Assembly: GCA_965112735.1 (NCBI GenBank)
Contig: OZ218957.1
Location: 3,348,001-3,412,000, forward strand
DNA: 64,000 bases
From: Phaeosaccion multiseriatum
Lineage: Eukaryota; Ochrophyta, other classes
Direction of reading: 5' to 3'
Shown here one piece after another: positions 33,688 through 46,559 of this stretch; the first letter of the stretch is position 1; each line of letters begins with the position of its first letter. The position numbers and the translations under genes were made by a program. A model generated the notes under the pieces. That model worked only from the letters and a program-made list of their open reading frames with translations, was not told the origin of the DNA and did not search any database.

Positions 33688-34748
33688 TGGGGCAGTCAGG
33701 CGGGAGTCAGGACAGGACGGCAGGAGGGTTTGTCGCCCCTCCTTCACGCGCCGTGGCTGACATTAAGTACATGTACAGGTTTCTGCGGCTGTGCCACTGG
33801 CTGGTTGGGGAAAACAATGCCACAGCGTCTTTGTCGAATAGAATTATTCATGTTTTTTTTGTGTCGTTGTTTTTTTCGTTTTTCCCTCCAAATTGTTTTT
33901 GGTTGCCTAAGAGTAACGCTACATTCAATTGATTGTGCCGCCGAAGGAGCCGAAGTCGGCGCTGTGTGGCGGCTGTGCTGCTCCTGTGCCTCTGCGTCTT
34001 CCTTACTGTCTCATCTGACTCCCGCTGGGCCTGCTCGGCCTCCCTGTCTTTGTGTGTGGAATACGCTTCGCATGGAAGAAGGACCCCCCTTTGGGGAGGG
34101 ATTTGAATCATCGACGTCGCCCTCTCTCTCCGTTTGTTCTCTCCTTCTGCTGCTGTGGTTCGGCGGTTTGGCGGTAAGTGTTACCGAGGCTTCTTCAGAG
34201 CTACCTCGGTCGTTCCCGTTCGGCTGTTCGGTCCTCCTCCTTAGTCTGTGCGTTGAGTACGGTCGGCACGGAGGGAGGACCTTTTTCAGCCCAGCATTTC
34301 AAATCGTTTGCGCCCTCCCCTCTCCGTTTGCCCCCCTTCCGCTGCCGTACTACTGCAAGTTGGTGGTGAGTGCTGCCGGGGGTTCGTCTGTGCGTTCGCT
34401 TCGGTGCTGCTTGGTGGGTTGGCCCTCCTTCCTCCATGCGTAGCACACGGGGGGGGCGGGCAGGGAAGAAAGTTCTCCTTCTTTCCCCCTTCCTCATGCC
34501 GATCGGTTACTGCCGTTGCCTGTGACCATGCAGGTCGCCCGTGGGTGGTACCCAGCCTTCTTCAGTGTCGTCTCTCGTGTTCCTGCTGGTCAGCTTCGTC
34601 CTCCTTCCTCTGTTCATCGCACACGGCTGGCCCGGACGGAGGAGCTCGTCGGGACGGAAAGTTCAAGTCTTGGACGTCAGTCTCTGCTCCGGTCGGTACA
34701 TCGACGTGCTGCTTTGGCTGCGTAGCTTGCCTGTGAGGGCTGCTATCA

Positions 34749-34940
34749 ATGCCGCGAAGGAGGCGTGACCGGCGGAGCGCTCAGAAGGAGGAGATACTGG
34801 CGGAGATATTGAGGAAGATTGGGGAGCTACTGGCCGGTATCATTGTCCTGGAGGGGGTCACAGATGAAGTGTTTGACGCGTACGAAGCGAGGATTCGGGA
34901 TCTGGTGTCCAGATACACCCTCCTTGGGGGGGGGGAATAA
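34749..34940 (+). CDS. Possible small protein or fragment of 63 residues
   Basis: The frame starts at ATG 34749 and ends at TAA 34938-34940. It is basic at the start (MPRRRRDRRSAQKEEIL) and then amphipathic helical (LAEILRKIGELLAGIIVLE). The composition is more protein-like than its surroundings. No intron signals or known domain were seen. The next frame (34819-35079) is also open, so this could equally be an eroded coding remnant. Confidence 0.3.
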   Translation: MPRRRRDRRSAQKEEILAEILRKIGELLAGIIVLEGVTDEVFDAYEARIRDLVSRYTLLGGGE

Positions 34941-35061
34941 TAGAAGAAAGAAATTGAAGGACCAGCCTAACGGACCAAAGCGCCTACGCAACAGCGCACT
35001 TCATCGCTCTGAGCTGCCGATGCCCCTCTCTCGGAGAGAGGATATGCAGAGAGAGTCGGCC

Positions 35062-35194
35062 CTGGACAAGGTTATCTGACTACTGATTACGGCCGGCGCA
35101 GCCGGCCTGATTACTGATTACAGCCGGCCTGATTTCTGATTATGGCGCCAGCCGGGTCTGATTATTATTGATTACACTGTTTAACCTTGTCCAG
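35062..35194. repeat. Inverted repeat (13 bp) enclosing tandem GATTAC/GCCGG units
   Basis: ctggacaaggtta (35062-35074) is exactly complementary to taaccttgtccag (35182-35194). Between the arms are four related units beginning with ctgattac or ctgactac, three of them followed by gccggc or gccggg. Confidence 0.7.
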
Positions 35195-35563
35195 CCGAAG
35201 AGAGGGATATTTTTAAGTGCCATCTGAGAGGGATGTGCGAAGTTTCGGAAGTCAAGGAAAGTGGAGCTCGACATTTCCTCGATATTGTCTGAGCTGTCCG
35301 CGGCCTGGTGGCTCAACCCGACGTTAAAGTGGGGAGGATGAGGTGAAGGCAGGGTAGAACAAAGCAGTGTGTTGGCTCCTCCTTTGCGGCTCCCTTACTT
35401 CCCGTCCTTGAGGAAGTAGCTCTGCTGCTGCTGTACTCATCAGGCCGAGAAGGCCGAACTGTGGTGGCACTTCAGCCCCCGTTTCCCTTTCTCATTCTTG
35501 AAGGCAGCGCGAGGAAGAAGCGCACTCTTGAAGGCAGAACAAGGAAGAAGCGAAGGAAGGAGC

Positions 35564-38500
35564 ATGGGCTCTTTTACGGGCCTAGTGTTCCTTCCTGTGT
35601 TTTGCCTCCTCTCCCTGTTTCCCCTTGTGCTCGTAGCATGGAGCATAGGCTTTTCACCAAGAGCGGCGTATAGAGAGCGACCAAGCAGAGGCGGGTATAG
35701 AGGGCAGACAGCAGCAGCGGCAGCAACAGGAGGGGGGCGGGGCCATTACACAAGAGAATTCTTCATGGGCACGCGACGGAGAGGGGTGCTCATGTCTTCT
35801 GCTGTTGCAGTGGCAGGTATGAGGAGGGGGAAGGGCAGGTTGTCCCAGTGTTTTTTCGAGGCAGAGTCGTCTGTCGAGCAAGTGGTGGCCTCCTTGGCGA
35901 ACGGGAAGGGTGTGCTAAAGCCGCCATCTATCTCCTGATATGCTGGCTGCTTCCCACATCATCGATCCATCGCATGTGACAAAAGGTTGTCTCCATGTGT
36001 GCGTGCGTGCCCACCACTCACGCTCAATAAATACTAAACCTTCTTCCCATTCTCTGTCTCTCCTCTCTCCTCTGTGCAGGGAAAGCAAGCACAAAGGAAG
36101 GAGAAGGCGGGGGGGCGGGGAGTGGAGCAATAGACAAGTTCAATGACGGGATACAGCGCTTTGCGGCCGAGGGGTCGTACCAAAAGGCCGTGCTGCTGCT
36201 GAGAGAGATGTGGAAGAAGGGGGTGGCGGGGAATGTAAAATCTTACGCCTACACCATCTGTGCACTTCGCAAGGCGTATCAGTTCGACGCCGCAGAGTCG
36301 CTGACGAGGTGCGTGAAAAGGGCCGCGGCGGTGGAGGGGCAACAGAAGGCAGCAAAAGGCAGTAGTGGATGGGAGGAGGTGCCAGGACAGGACGACTCAT
36401 CGGCATCGATATCGACATCGATATCGATGTTGTGTGCATGTTGTGGGGAGCCGTAGTGAAGAAACTAGCCTCGAGGAAGGGCAGCGAGGTGAAGACAAAG
36501 AGGAAGGCATCTGCTGGCCTCTCACGAAAACGGAGACTGAAGAGGAGATGGAGGGAGTGGATGAGAATCGACTCAGAAGTGGCAGCTTGTACCCTATGTT
36601 TCACTCCGCCGCCGCTTAGGAATGCATGCATTAACGCCGCCTCTTTTCCCCTCCCCTGTCTGTCTGTCTATCCCTCTCTCACAGAACAATGTTCGAGGTT
36701 TGCATGCCCAACGATCTGTACACAGAGCACGCAGCGGCAGACCCCGTGTCGCCAGAGTTCAGTCAGACCGCAAGGGTGTTTGCGCTGCTTCTGTGCATGC
36801 GAGAGGACAGCCTAGGTGTGTGAGTGTGTGCGTGTGTGTGTGAGGGAGAGGAGAGAGTGGGGTGTATATATATATGTGTGTGTGGTCGTACCAGTAGGCG
36901 AGCGATAGAGCACCAGTTGCATTACTGACGGCCTGACTGATGCTAACAAAAATGGAAGTCTGAGGGAAAGGATACTTACTACGTAGCACTACATGTGGTA
37001 ACAAATGCCGTTCCTTTTCATCCTGTCCTGCGCCTCCGGGTTCTCCGCCTCCTCTTCCCTCTCCACCTCCCCTCTCATCCTCTCCCCTAACCCATCCTTT
37101 CCCTTCCTCCTCCCTCTCTCTCACTCCTCCACTCCCTCCTCACTCCTTACCCCTCTCCCCCTCCCCCTCCCTCCTCCCCCATATGCCTCCACTCCCCCCA
37201 GAGCCCAACTCGGACACCATCCGTGCTGTGCTGAGTATGTGTGCGCAAGAGAGACTTTGGGACACATCCTTGCTCGTGCTCGAGCACGCGGAGAGGGAGG
37301 GGGTGAGGACAAGCGGCTTTGTGTACGACGAGGTCATTCGAACGCTTCAGGACCATGACTTGAACCCAGTGGCAGAGATTATATATGAGAGGGTGAGTGG
37401 GAAGGTGTGTGTGAGGGTGTGTGGGAGAGTGCGTGTGTGATTTGAGTGAGGGGGAGCGGTGTGAGTATGTGGGGGAGTGGGCGAGTGGTGCGTGAGTGTG
37501 TGTGTGTGTGTACGTGTGTGTGTGTGTGTGTGTGTGTACGTGTGTGTGTGTGTGTGGGTGGATGGGTGGGTGAGTGAGTGGGTGGGTGGGTGAGTGGGTG
37601 GGTGGGAGAGTGGGTGAGTGGGAGAGTGGGTGAGTGGGAGAGTGGGTGAGTGGGTGGGAGAGTGGGTGAGTGGGTGAATGGGTTAGGGAGTTATGTGAGT
37701 AACTGAGGGAGTGGGTGAGGGAATGTGAGTGGTGCGTGAGGGAATGTGCATATGCGTGTGGGTGGGGAGGTGGGTCGGTGGTTAGGTGGGAGAGAGAGTG
37801 AGTGAGTTACGTGAGTGAGTGATGTGAGTAAGTGAGTACGTGCGTGAGTGAGTGTGTAAGTGAGTGAGAGCGTGAGTGAGGGAGGGAGGGAGTGGATGAT
37901 GGGTGAGTGAGCGGCAGTAGAAGAGGTCTTTCATCTCATGCTTACATCCTCTCTCTCCCTCCTCTCACCTTCCTACTCCATGGCCCCTCGACCCCCCCCT
38001 CCATTGACATATGGACAGGCTCTCGCTCGAGGGCTCTACAACCCGCATAAGATGGGAGCAAACTTCCTCGACCTTCACAACATGTGAGTTGGAGTGTGGG
38101 TTTTGAGTTATGAGTTGTCAGTTGTGAGTTTGCATCACCCCTTCCTCAACAGTGACACTGCCCCTCCTACGAAAAGGCCTACTAAAGAAAGCGAAACTCA
38201 AACTGAACCTACTGTTGGCAATGTGCATGCATGCTCTCTATTCTCGATGCTTCGCCCAACAACGCTCAGGACGGCGCCCATTGCCTTCTCGGCAGTGGAG
38301 TCCGCCCTCTCAGACATGATTAGACTGCCATCTTCCCGCCCACACTACAATCCTGATTCAAGCGATGGAGCCCCCCTGGGAGTCATCACGGGGGCAGGGA
38401 GGCACAGCGATGAAGGGGTGGCTGTGATCAAGCCAACTGTGATTAAGCTGCTGAATGACAAGGGTGTCAAGTGGCAGCCGCATAAGGTGAACGATGGGCT

Positions 38501-38903
38501 TGTGCAGATCTTTGCGGAGGATGCGCAGCAGTGGTTGGAGGACATGGGGGTACGGAGACAGAAGGACGGAGGAGGAGGAGGAGGAGGAGGAGGAGGCGGG
38601 GGAGGAGGAGGAGCAGGAGGAGGAGGAGGAGCAGGAAGAGTAGGGGGAGGAGCAGGAAGAGTAGGAGGAGGGGGAGGAGTAGCAAGAAGAGGAGGCGGAC
38701 GAAGAGGCGGCGGCGGCGGAGGAGGAGGAGGAGGAGGAAGAGGTGAAGGTAGAGAAGGAGGGCGAGGAGGGAGAGGACGACGACCACGAGGAGGACGAGG
38801 AGGAGGAGGGGGGCGGGGCGTGAAGGGACCGAGCCCCGGAGGTCATGTATATAGCGTATCAACTGAAACTGAAACCAAGCGTTACAATCGTATCATGTAT
38901 TAA
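35564..38903 (+). CDS. PPR-SMR protein with plastid-type presequence
   Basis: Exons: 35564-35909, 36080-36308, 36685-36815, 37202-37392, 38019-38083, 38270-38903; 1596 nt, 531 aa. Residues 1-30 are a strong signal peptide (LVFLPVFCLLSLFPLVLVAW) followed by IGF and a basic, Ser-containing stretch (SPRAAYRERPSRGGYRG), fitting secondary-plastid import. The middle has helical PPR-like repeats (YQKAVLLLREMWKKGV, DTIRAVLSMCAQERLWDTSL). The SMR domain spans the last two introns: LDLHNM (about residue 317) and VITGAGRHSDEG (about 355), the DxH and TGxGxHS signatures of Smr nucleases and RNA binders. The tail after about residue 410 is a Gly/Arg-rich tract coded by GGA repeats. PPR-SMR proteins act on plastid RNA; the exact target cannot be read here. 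The first donor (gtgtgc at 35910) is weak but fits the phase. Confidence 0.8.
37393..37915 (+). repeat. GT/GTGA/GGGT simple-sequence intron of PPR-SMR (intron 4)
   Basis: Nearly the whole intron is made of gtgagtggg, gtgtgtgt and gggtgagt units; donor-like gtgagt strings occur dozens of times. Confidence 0.9.
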
Positions 38904-39113
38904 ATGAACACAACCTTTCAATTCAGTCGCAGCGGCATGGATGTGGATGGATGAGGGAAACTGACTGAATGAGAGACTCAATATTGAGACCCAACCCCTC
39001 ATACCCTCACTCCTCTAGCTCAATCAATCAAAAGGTCCAGCAAAAGGTCAAGCAAGAGGTCAAGCAAGGCAAGAAAGGAGCGACACTTGTTCCCATTGTG
39101 TCGGATGTTTTCT

Positions 39114-39838
39114 CTACTCTTTCCCCTTGGGCGGCGCCAGCCCTCTCCTCAAGAGCTCAATCTCGTTGAGGAGCCCTTCGAGCCCCCCCCTGGGTCCGAG
39201 CACGTCCTCCTGCCACTGCCTCCAGTCCTCCCCCTCTGCCTGCAGATCCGCCAAGCGGAGCAGCATAGCCTTGCCGGTCCTGCCCATATGACTGCTGCTG
39301 TTCTTGCTGCCGCTGCTCTCGCCAACCCCCCCCAAGCCCACTCCTCCGCCTCCGTCTGCCTCGCCTTGCTGGTCTGGACAGTCCCCATGTCTGTCACCAC
39401 ATTCACCATGGTCGTCGCCAACCCCGATTCTGTCTTGGACCTCTCTGTTCTGCATCCTGCTACCAGGCTGCTGCTGATGCTGCTGCTGTTGTATCACCAA
39501 CTGCTGCTGCGTGTGGAGCTGATTGCTCCTCTTGTCGTCCTCCAGCTCTGCCAGAGAGATGTGCAAGGCCGCCAGCTCCGTTCTGCCCGAAGCGTACTGC
39601 GCACTCCGCTGCTGCCACTCCAACAACAGCGACTCTATGGCCAACAGCTGGCATCTCAACTGCCCCTGCGTATCCGATTCAGCAGTTGGTGGTACAGCAG
39701 TCTGTGACACACATACACCAGTTGGTGATACATCCGCCTCCGCCCTCCTTGCCGCTTCGTTCTCCCTCGCCTCCTCCCCAGGCCCGCCATCAGCACCACC
39801 CTCTCGCCGCCACCGGTCCTGTTGCGGCTGTATCACCA

Positions 39839-39871
<33 letters not shown>

Positions 39872-42800
39872 GCCACTTGTCGATCCCGTGAGACTGAGGA
39901 GGAGCAGACGTGTCCTGCTCTTGCGGGGGAATGTCCATCACCCCTGGGACGCTCTCCTGGACATGAGGAGGAGGAGGAAGAGGAGGAGGGGACTCCAGCA
40001 CCCCCTCCCCTCTGCTGCTGCTACCGCAACTATTGCGGCCGCTGCTGCTGCTGCTACTACCGCTGCGACTACTGCCACTGCTGCCGCTGCTACTGCTAGT
40101 GTGGGTGCCCCTGCTACTGCGGCTTTCACAACTGCCGCCGGATCTCCCGCTCCTGCTGCTTTCCCTCCTGCTACAGCTGCGGCTGCTGCATCTGCTGCAA
40201 CTGCTACTCCGTGTTTCCTTCCTCATGCCTGCGCGTGGCCTTGGTTGCCTCTCCGGGGACCCACTGAAGAAGAGCCGTGTCTCCTCCCCGCTCTCCCCAT
40301 CCACATGGCCAATGAAGATCCCTCTCTCCTCCCCGCTCTCACTATCAACATGGCCAAGTCCAAGTCGGTGTCTTTGCTCCTCGTCAGCCCCCCCCCCTCC
40401 TCCTTCCCCTCCTCTGCTGAGCCCCGCCCACGCCCCTGCGCCATCATCGTCATCATCATCCTGATCCGTGTCATGATCAGAGCCCTCATCATGAGCAGTT
40501 GGTGATACATCAGCAGCATTCGTGCAGTCGTTCCACGCCGTCGACAAGTGGCCTCGAGACTGCTGCTGCTGCTCCTGTTGTATCACCAACCGCTGCTGCT
40601 GCTGCTGCTGCTGCTGCGTCCTCTGCCGGCTTCTCCCCCCGCCGCTATGCTCGAAGGCGCTACCGTCACACGAATGCAAGCGATTGAGCTCATCGACTAT
40701 CCAAGAGGGCAGCACTGACCCTGATCCTCCAGCCCGGCTGTGGCGGTAACTATAAGTCGCAGGCGATGCATCGCCCGCCCCATCCACTGCCATCCCCCCG
40801 CCCCCCGCCTTCTCCAGGAGCAGCTCCAAGGGCCGTCGCGGCTGCTGACGCCCCCCCCGCATCGTTGTACAGATGCTGCTGCTGCTGCTTCGCTCACCGG
40901 CGTAAGTACTGGTATCGACAGCAGCACCAGTAGTAGTTGGTGATACAACAGAAGCAATAGGGGCAGTAGCAGCAGCATCTGTACGACGAGTAGAAGAGAT
41001 CCGTTCCGCTGTATCACCAACTGCTTCTTCCGCCACCCCTCCTCCTCCTCCCAGCCCTCCTCTCGCAGGGTGCGGGTGGTACGATGGCAGCCGATGGCGT
41101 GGGGAGGGGAGCGGGGCGAGCGGAGGCGGGGTGGGAGGAGGGGGCGGGAGAGGACGACGCGGGGGCCGTGCAGCAGCAGCACCTGCAGCGGTTGGTAATA
41201 CACCAGAGCTGGACACGGCACCACCCCTCCCGCCCAGCGGATGGTACCAAGGTGGGCAAGAAGAAGGAGAAGAAGAAGAAGCGAAACGCCAGTCTGAAGA
41301 TGCTCCTCCTCCCGCCGCCGCTGCTGCTGTATCACCAACTGCTGGTGGTGCTGGTGGTGGTGGTGGCTGTGGTGGTGGTGGTGATGGTGGCTGTGGTGGT
41401 GGTGCAGCGAAGGAGGACGTCAAGAGGAAGAGCGAGTCCCTCGGCATCGATGTCGAAGTCGATGTCGAAGTCGATTGCCCTCGAAGGAGCTTGCGGGCCC
41501 TTGCAACTGCCCTCCAGTGACGCGCATAGAAACCCACCCTCTCCCACAGATGGCGTACACCCCGGGCCTGACAGTTGGCGGCACGTGCGATCCTTTCACG
41601 CTCCTGAATGTCTACCGAAGTGGCCCATCTATCAATCGGCCGATACAGCGCAGCAGGTGCGGGGGGGGGGGGAGCGTAGGAGGGAAGGAGATTAGGGGGG
41701 AAGGGAGAGCGAGGAGGGAGAGAGGGGAGGAGGGAGAGAGGGGAGGAGATTAGGGGGGAAGGGAGAGCGAGGAGGGAGAGAGGGGAGGAGGGAGAGCGAG
41801 GAGGGAGAGAGGGGAGGAGGGAGAGAGGGGAGATGGACGTGAGGAGGTTTCGTTCAATCAAGACAGAGAGCAATTTCACTTGTTCGTCTGTTTCTTGTTT
41901 GTGTTTGTCTGTTTGTCTGGCCCCTCTTCCTCACCCACCCACGCACGCACCCACCCACGCACCTACCCACCCACGCACGCACCCACCCACCTACCCACCC
42001 ATCCATCCATCCACGCCATCCACCCACCCACCTACCCACCCACCCACCCACCCACCCACCTACCCACCCACCCATCCACTCACTCACCTCGTGGCTCCCT
42101 CCGTGAGCAGGGCTGTGCGCCTCCACGTGGCGGCCCTCTGCGCCCTCCTCCTCTTCCACTTGCAGCGTTCCGTGTACCACACCAGAGCACGCCAAGAACG
42201 GCGCTCGGTCTGGATCTTCCACAGCCTATGGGGACGGGGAGAGAGGGGGAAGGGAGGGAGGGGGGAGGGGGAGGGAAGGGGGAGGAGGGGGGGGGGGAGG
42301 GGAAGCGGGGGAGGCGATCGATCGCATGAGGTCAAAAGGGTGAGAAAGAGGGCAGCAGAGGACAGGTGTATGTTTGTAAGCAGGCAGGCAGGCAGGCAGG
42401 CAGGTGTCTCTTTCCTCTAATCCTTGCTTCCTTCCTACCGTGTTTCCCCCCCTCCTGCCTGCCGTATTTCCCTCCTTCCTTCCTCCCTCCCTCCCCTCCC
42501 CTCCCCTCCCTCCCTCCCTCCCTCCCTCCCTCCCTCCCTCCCTCCCTCCCTCCCCTCCTTCCGCCCTTCCGTCAGCTTCCTGATACTCACCGGAGGGCAG
42601 TGCAGAAGTCCTTCCTTGCTTGTCGACACGCCTGTGTGGCCAGGAGCATTCCCCGGAAAGCCCTCCTCGCGCACACGAGCTCCGCATGCACCCGGGCCCT
42701 GTCGCTCTTCCTCCTCTCCTCCCGCACCTCGCCCATATGCCCCTGCCACGCCGCCCACACCCTCCAAGACAGTTTCATCTGAGCGTGACCACGGGCCCGC

Positions 42801-45800
42801 AGAGCTGCCACGTGTCGAACAGCCTGCTTCTGATGCCACTCGACCCAGCGGGGGAGGGCTCGTTGCAGGTGTTTGAGGGCGGTGGTGGTGGAGAAGTTGG
42901 TGATACGGGCGGTGGCCACTGCTCGGCGCACTCCGGCGGCTTGAGCGGTGCTGTGCCAGCTCTGTTGTGTTGTGGGAGGGAAAGAGGGGGGGAGGAGGTA
43001 GGGGGGGGGGTGAACAGAGTGAGAAGAGAGAGAGGCAGAGAAACAAGAGAGGGAGAGGGAGAGAATCAATGACTGAGCAGAGAGGTTAGGAGTAGGGGAG
43101 GGAGGAGGGAGGACAGACAGAGACAGGGAGGGAGGGAGGGGGGCAAACAGAGAGGGCGCAAGGAAGGCGGAGAGAGAGGGAGCGAGAGAGGGGGGAGAGG
43201 AGGAGGGGAGGAGGGGCGTTGTACGCACGTGAAGGAGCATCTTGCAGCTCCGCTCCTCCATCTTGTGTAAGCTCCGGGCCTCGTCCCTGCGGCGGAGGGC
43301 TCGGGAGGCAGAGAACGCTCTCCAGCCCAGCAGACTCTGACAAGGGCACAGATGGCACAAGATGGAGTGCGCGTGTGATGGAGGAATATGGGGGGGAGAG
43401 GGGGAAGGCGAGTGAGTGAGTGAGTGATGATGAGCAGCGCGAGTCCTGACACCCCTCACCCCTCTGTCCTGACACTCCTCACCCTCCGTCCTGACACCCC
43501 TCCACAACCCTCTGCTCTCCCCTCACCTTGCCCTGCCCTGCCCCCCGCAGAGCTCTGTCCGCAGAGAGCATGGCCGCTCGCTCCCTCACGCCCCCCCGGG
43601 TCAACCCCCTCCATCGCTGCATTGCTTGCGTCAAGGCCCAGCACCGCTCCTGCAGAAGGGCCAATTCCTTCGCCTCGGCCAAGCTGCTCGCCCTCTGCGT
43701 CGCCCCTCTCCACCTCCGTAGGACAGCAGCCTTTCTCCCCCCCCCTCCTCCTCCCCCTCCCCACCTTCCTCCTGCTTGGTGCCTCCCTCCTCCTACCGTA
43801 GGGCATGCCATCACAACACCATCACCCGACGAGGCGTCTGCATCAGCAGAGCTCACACCCTCCCAGGCGCCAGCACCCCCCCCCCCCCCGTGTACGCGTA
43901 TTTGCTCGCCCCCCCCATCGCCCTCCCCCTCCCCCTCAACCTCAACCTCATGCTCCACTTCTTCATCCTCGCAGTCGCCAGCAGCGGCATTCTCATCATC
44001 ATCACCATCATCATTGGGGTGCCTAGTCAAGAACCCTCCTAAACTCCCTCCTCCTCCTCCTCCTCCTCCTCCTCTTGGGGCGACAATACCGAGCCCTTCC
44101 TCCCCGCCTCCCCACCCCCCCGCCCACCCTCCTCCCCAACCTCCTCCTCGGGCCCGCACCTCGTCGATCGCCCTAAGCCTTGCGTGCTTCTCCACACGCT
44201 GCGCCACATACCCACTCCAGCGCTCAAAGACTTTCCGAGTCCGCGGCCGCCCCACCCTGCGCCGGTCCTGCCTGGGTCCAACAAAGTCGTCAGTCCAGCG
44301 CCTCCACACCCTTGCGAGGCACGTGCGACGGGCCACTCCCGCAGCGCCCTCCATGGCCTCCCTCTCGCTCCTCTCCCGGTGCAGCACATCCACCCAATTG
44401 GCCCAGCATCGGGTCTGCAGCCCCCGAGCCGCCCATGCTTGGGCAGTCTGTTTCCCTCTCTTGTGGCGCTGCTTCCTCTCGTGTGCGCATCTCCATGCCT
44501 CCCACCCCCTCTCCAGCCCCCTGCGTGCCCACCCCCTCTGCGCGCACCGCTCCCCGCGTACTAACTTGTCCTGTCGAGCGTCCACATCAGCGCGTAGAGC
44601 AGAGTGTGTTCGCCACTCTCTCACGCCCCTCCTTGCCAGGTGTCCCTCCCACAGCCGAGCGCAGGCCAGGGTCCTCTCTCGCTGCCCCGACAGGCTTCTC
44701 GTGCGCGGCAGCCACATCCCAAAGGCCGCATGTTGTAACCGTCGCCGCCGCCTCCGGAGCCCTAACAACGTCCTCTGTCGGCAAATGGCCCCCTCAGCGG
44801 CCACTCGGCGCCACCTCTGGAGCAGCATGCACGTGGATGCGGACGCGGTCACCATTGATGCGATGAGTACGCTACCCACTCGACGAGGATGCCCTTTGGT
44901 GCGCGTCGTCAAGTGCCATCTCCCCTCCGCCCCTGCCGCTGCCCCTGCTGGTGCTAGCATCCCGTCTTCCTTGCTCTCGCTCTCCCCCTCCCCGGAGACG
45001 CCCTCCTCCTCCTCCTGCTGCTGCAGCGGCTGCTCCTGTACCATCAACTGCTGTGGCGGTGGCTGTTGCTGCCGGACACGGGTCAGCCCTCCTCCGGCGG
45101 CCTTTATCGCTATCGCCTTGCGGATCTGACTCCTCCCATGCCATGCCGAGAGGCTTGACCTCATCAGTCTGCGGGCAGGGCAGGGCATCCCATTTTAGAG
45201 AATACATCCCTCTAAACTCCTCTCCCTCCCTCCCTCCCTCCCTCCCTCCTTCCCTCCTTCCCTCCTTCCCTCCCTCCCTCCCTCCTCCTCACTCACCTCA
45301 TGTAGCAGTGGTGGTCTCCCTCAGCCCCCATGTCCCTCTGCTCCGCCCGCCGCAGGAGCAAACCCTCCAGCGCCCGCATCGCTCGCACCTTCCCGTGGAT
45401 AGACCAACACCAACAGGCGTACGGACAAAGGGCAGCAAGTTTCGGTTTCAGTTTTTAGGTTGGCAGCAAATGATTGTCGACCAAGAAGAGGTCGATCGAA
45501 TATCGAATATCGAATATCGAATATCGAATATCGAATGCTTCAGGCTCTTCTTGCCTACCTTGCCCGCCCTTCGGTGCCACTCCTCCAGCCGCTGCCTCTC
45601 CCCCTCGCCGTGGCGTTTCACCACTGTGTGCATGGCCAAGGCGACGAAGCAGCGTCTCGTGAGCCCGCCCGCCCACCGCTTCAGCGCCCTTTCGGTCCTC
45701 TCCCGGTGGGCCTTGTGTCCCCTCACGGCCTGCCTCCAGCTCTCCAAGTGCCGCTTCAGGGCACTCCGCTGGGCCGCTGTGGCCGTGGCTGTCAGAGGTG

Positions 45801-46528
45801 TCAGGCTAGTCAAGGCCTTGGCCTTTTCCTGTGCTCGCCGTTGCAGCCGGCTATGGCAGCTGAAGCGTAGCCACTCGCGCAAACACGCCGACCCGCACAC
45901 CCTCAGCCGCTGCCGAGAGAGGGTCCCTTCTCTCTGCCGAACGTTCTCCGGCTGGCGACGCCTAACTCGCTGAGAGGCGTGGACAACTAACCCGTGCAGC
46001 CCCCTCTGCTGCCGCACGAAGTCGTGGTGCCCGTGAGCGGCGACCTTCAGGCGAAGGGCAGTCCATCTGTGAGATTGAAGGCACACACAGCAGGCGAGGT
46101 GGTGGGACAGAGCGAGAAAGAGGGGACAAAGGGCACCACAAGCCACAGAAACAAGTGAGTGAGTGAGTGAGTGAGTGAGAAGTCAGTCCAACGCGCCGGG
46201 GGGTGGGTGGGTTGTACCATCCATGCAACCCAAATCACTCACTTAGTTCTTCCTTCCTTCCTTCCTTCCTTCCTTCCTTCCTTCCTTCCTTCCTTTGTTT
46301 CTTCCTTCCTTTCTTGTACGACTGAGTCTCACCTCGACTGGGAAAACAGCTTCCACCCGCGAAGCGCTTTGCTCGTCGCCAGTACGGGTGCCAGTCTCCT
46401 GGCCAGCAGCAGTGAGAGGGCCTCCTTTGCGAAGTGCTTCCATTGGGCCACAACTCGCACTGCCAGCTCACGCCTTCGCTGCTGTCGAGTAGTCGCTGGT
46501 CCCTGCAGTATCACCAACTGCTGCTCCT

Positions 46529-46559
<31 letters not shown>

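Larger units (their letters stand above)
33688..35563. other. Repeat-rich region without a clear gene
   Basis: Bases 33730-34440 carry a degenerate repeated segment whose plus-strand frame gives similar hydrophobic blocks (SVCSLLLLLWFGGLAVSV, SVLLLSLCVEYGRHGGRT). A short open frame follows at 34749-34940. An inverted repeat enclosing GATTAC/GCCGG tandem units sits at 35062-35194. A partial tandem duplication (tcttgaaggcag plus aggaagaagcg) lies at 35490-35552. No recognisable protein domain spans the region. It may be the remains of a mobile element or a non-coding transcript. Confidence 0.45.

Noticed and set aside
34749-35210. Complete retrotransposon or DNA transposon
   Set aside because: There is no reverse transcriptase, integrase or transposase motif and no long terminal repeats. 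Only a short open frame and an inverted repeat are visible.
43528-45129. Plus-strand open frame of 533 codons opposite the SFI1-like gene
   Set aside because: Pro/Ser/His/Cys-rich shadow of a high-GC coding exon. The minus strand has the Trp-repeat protein with matching splice phases.
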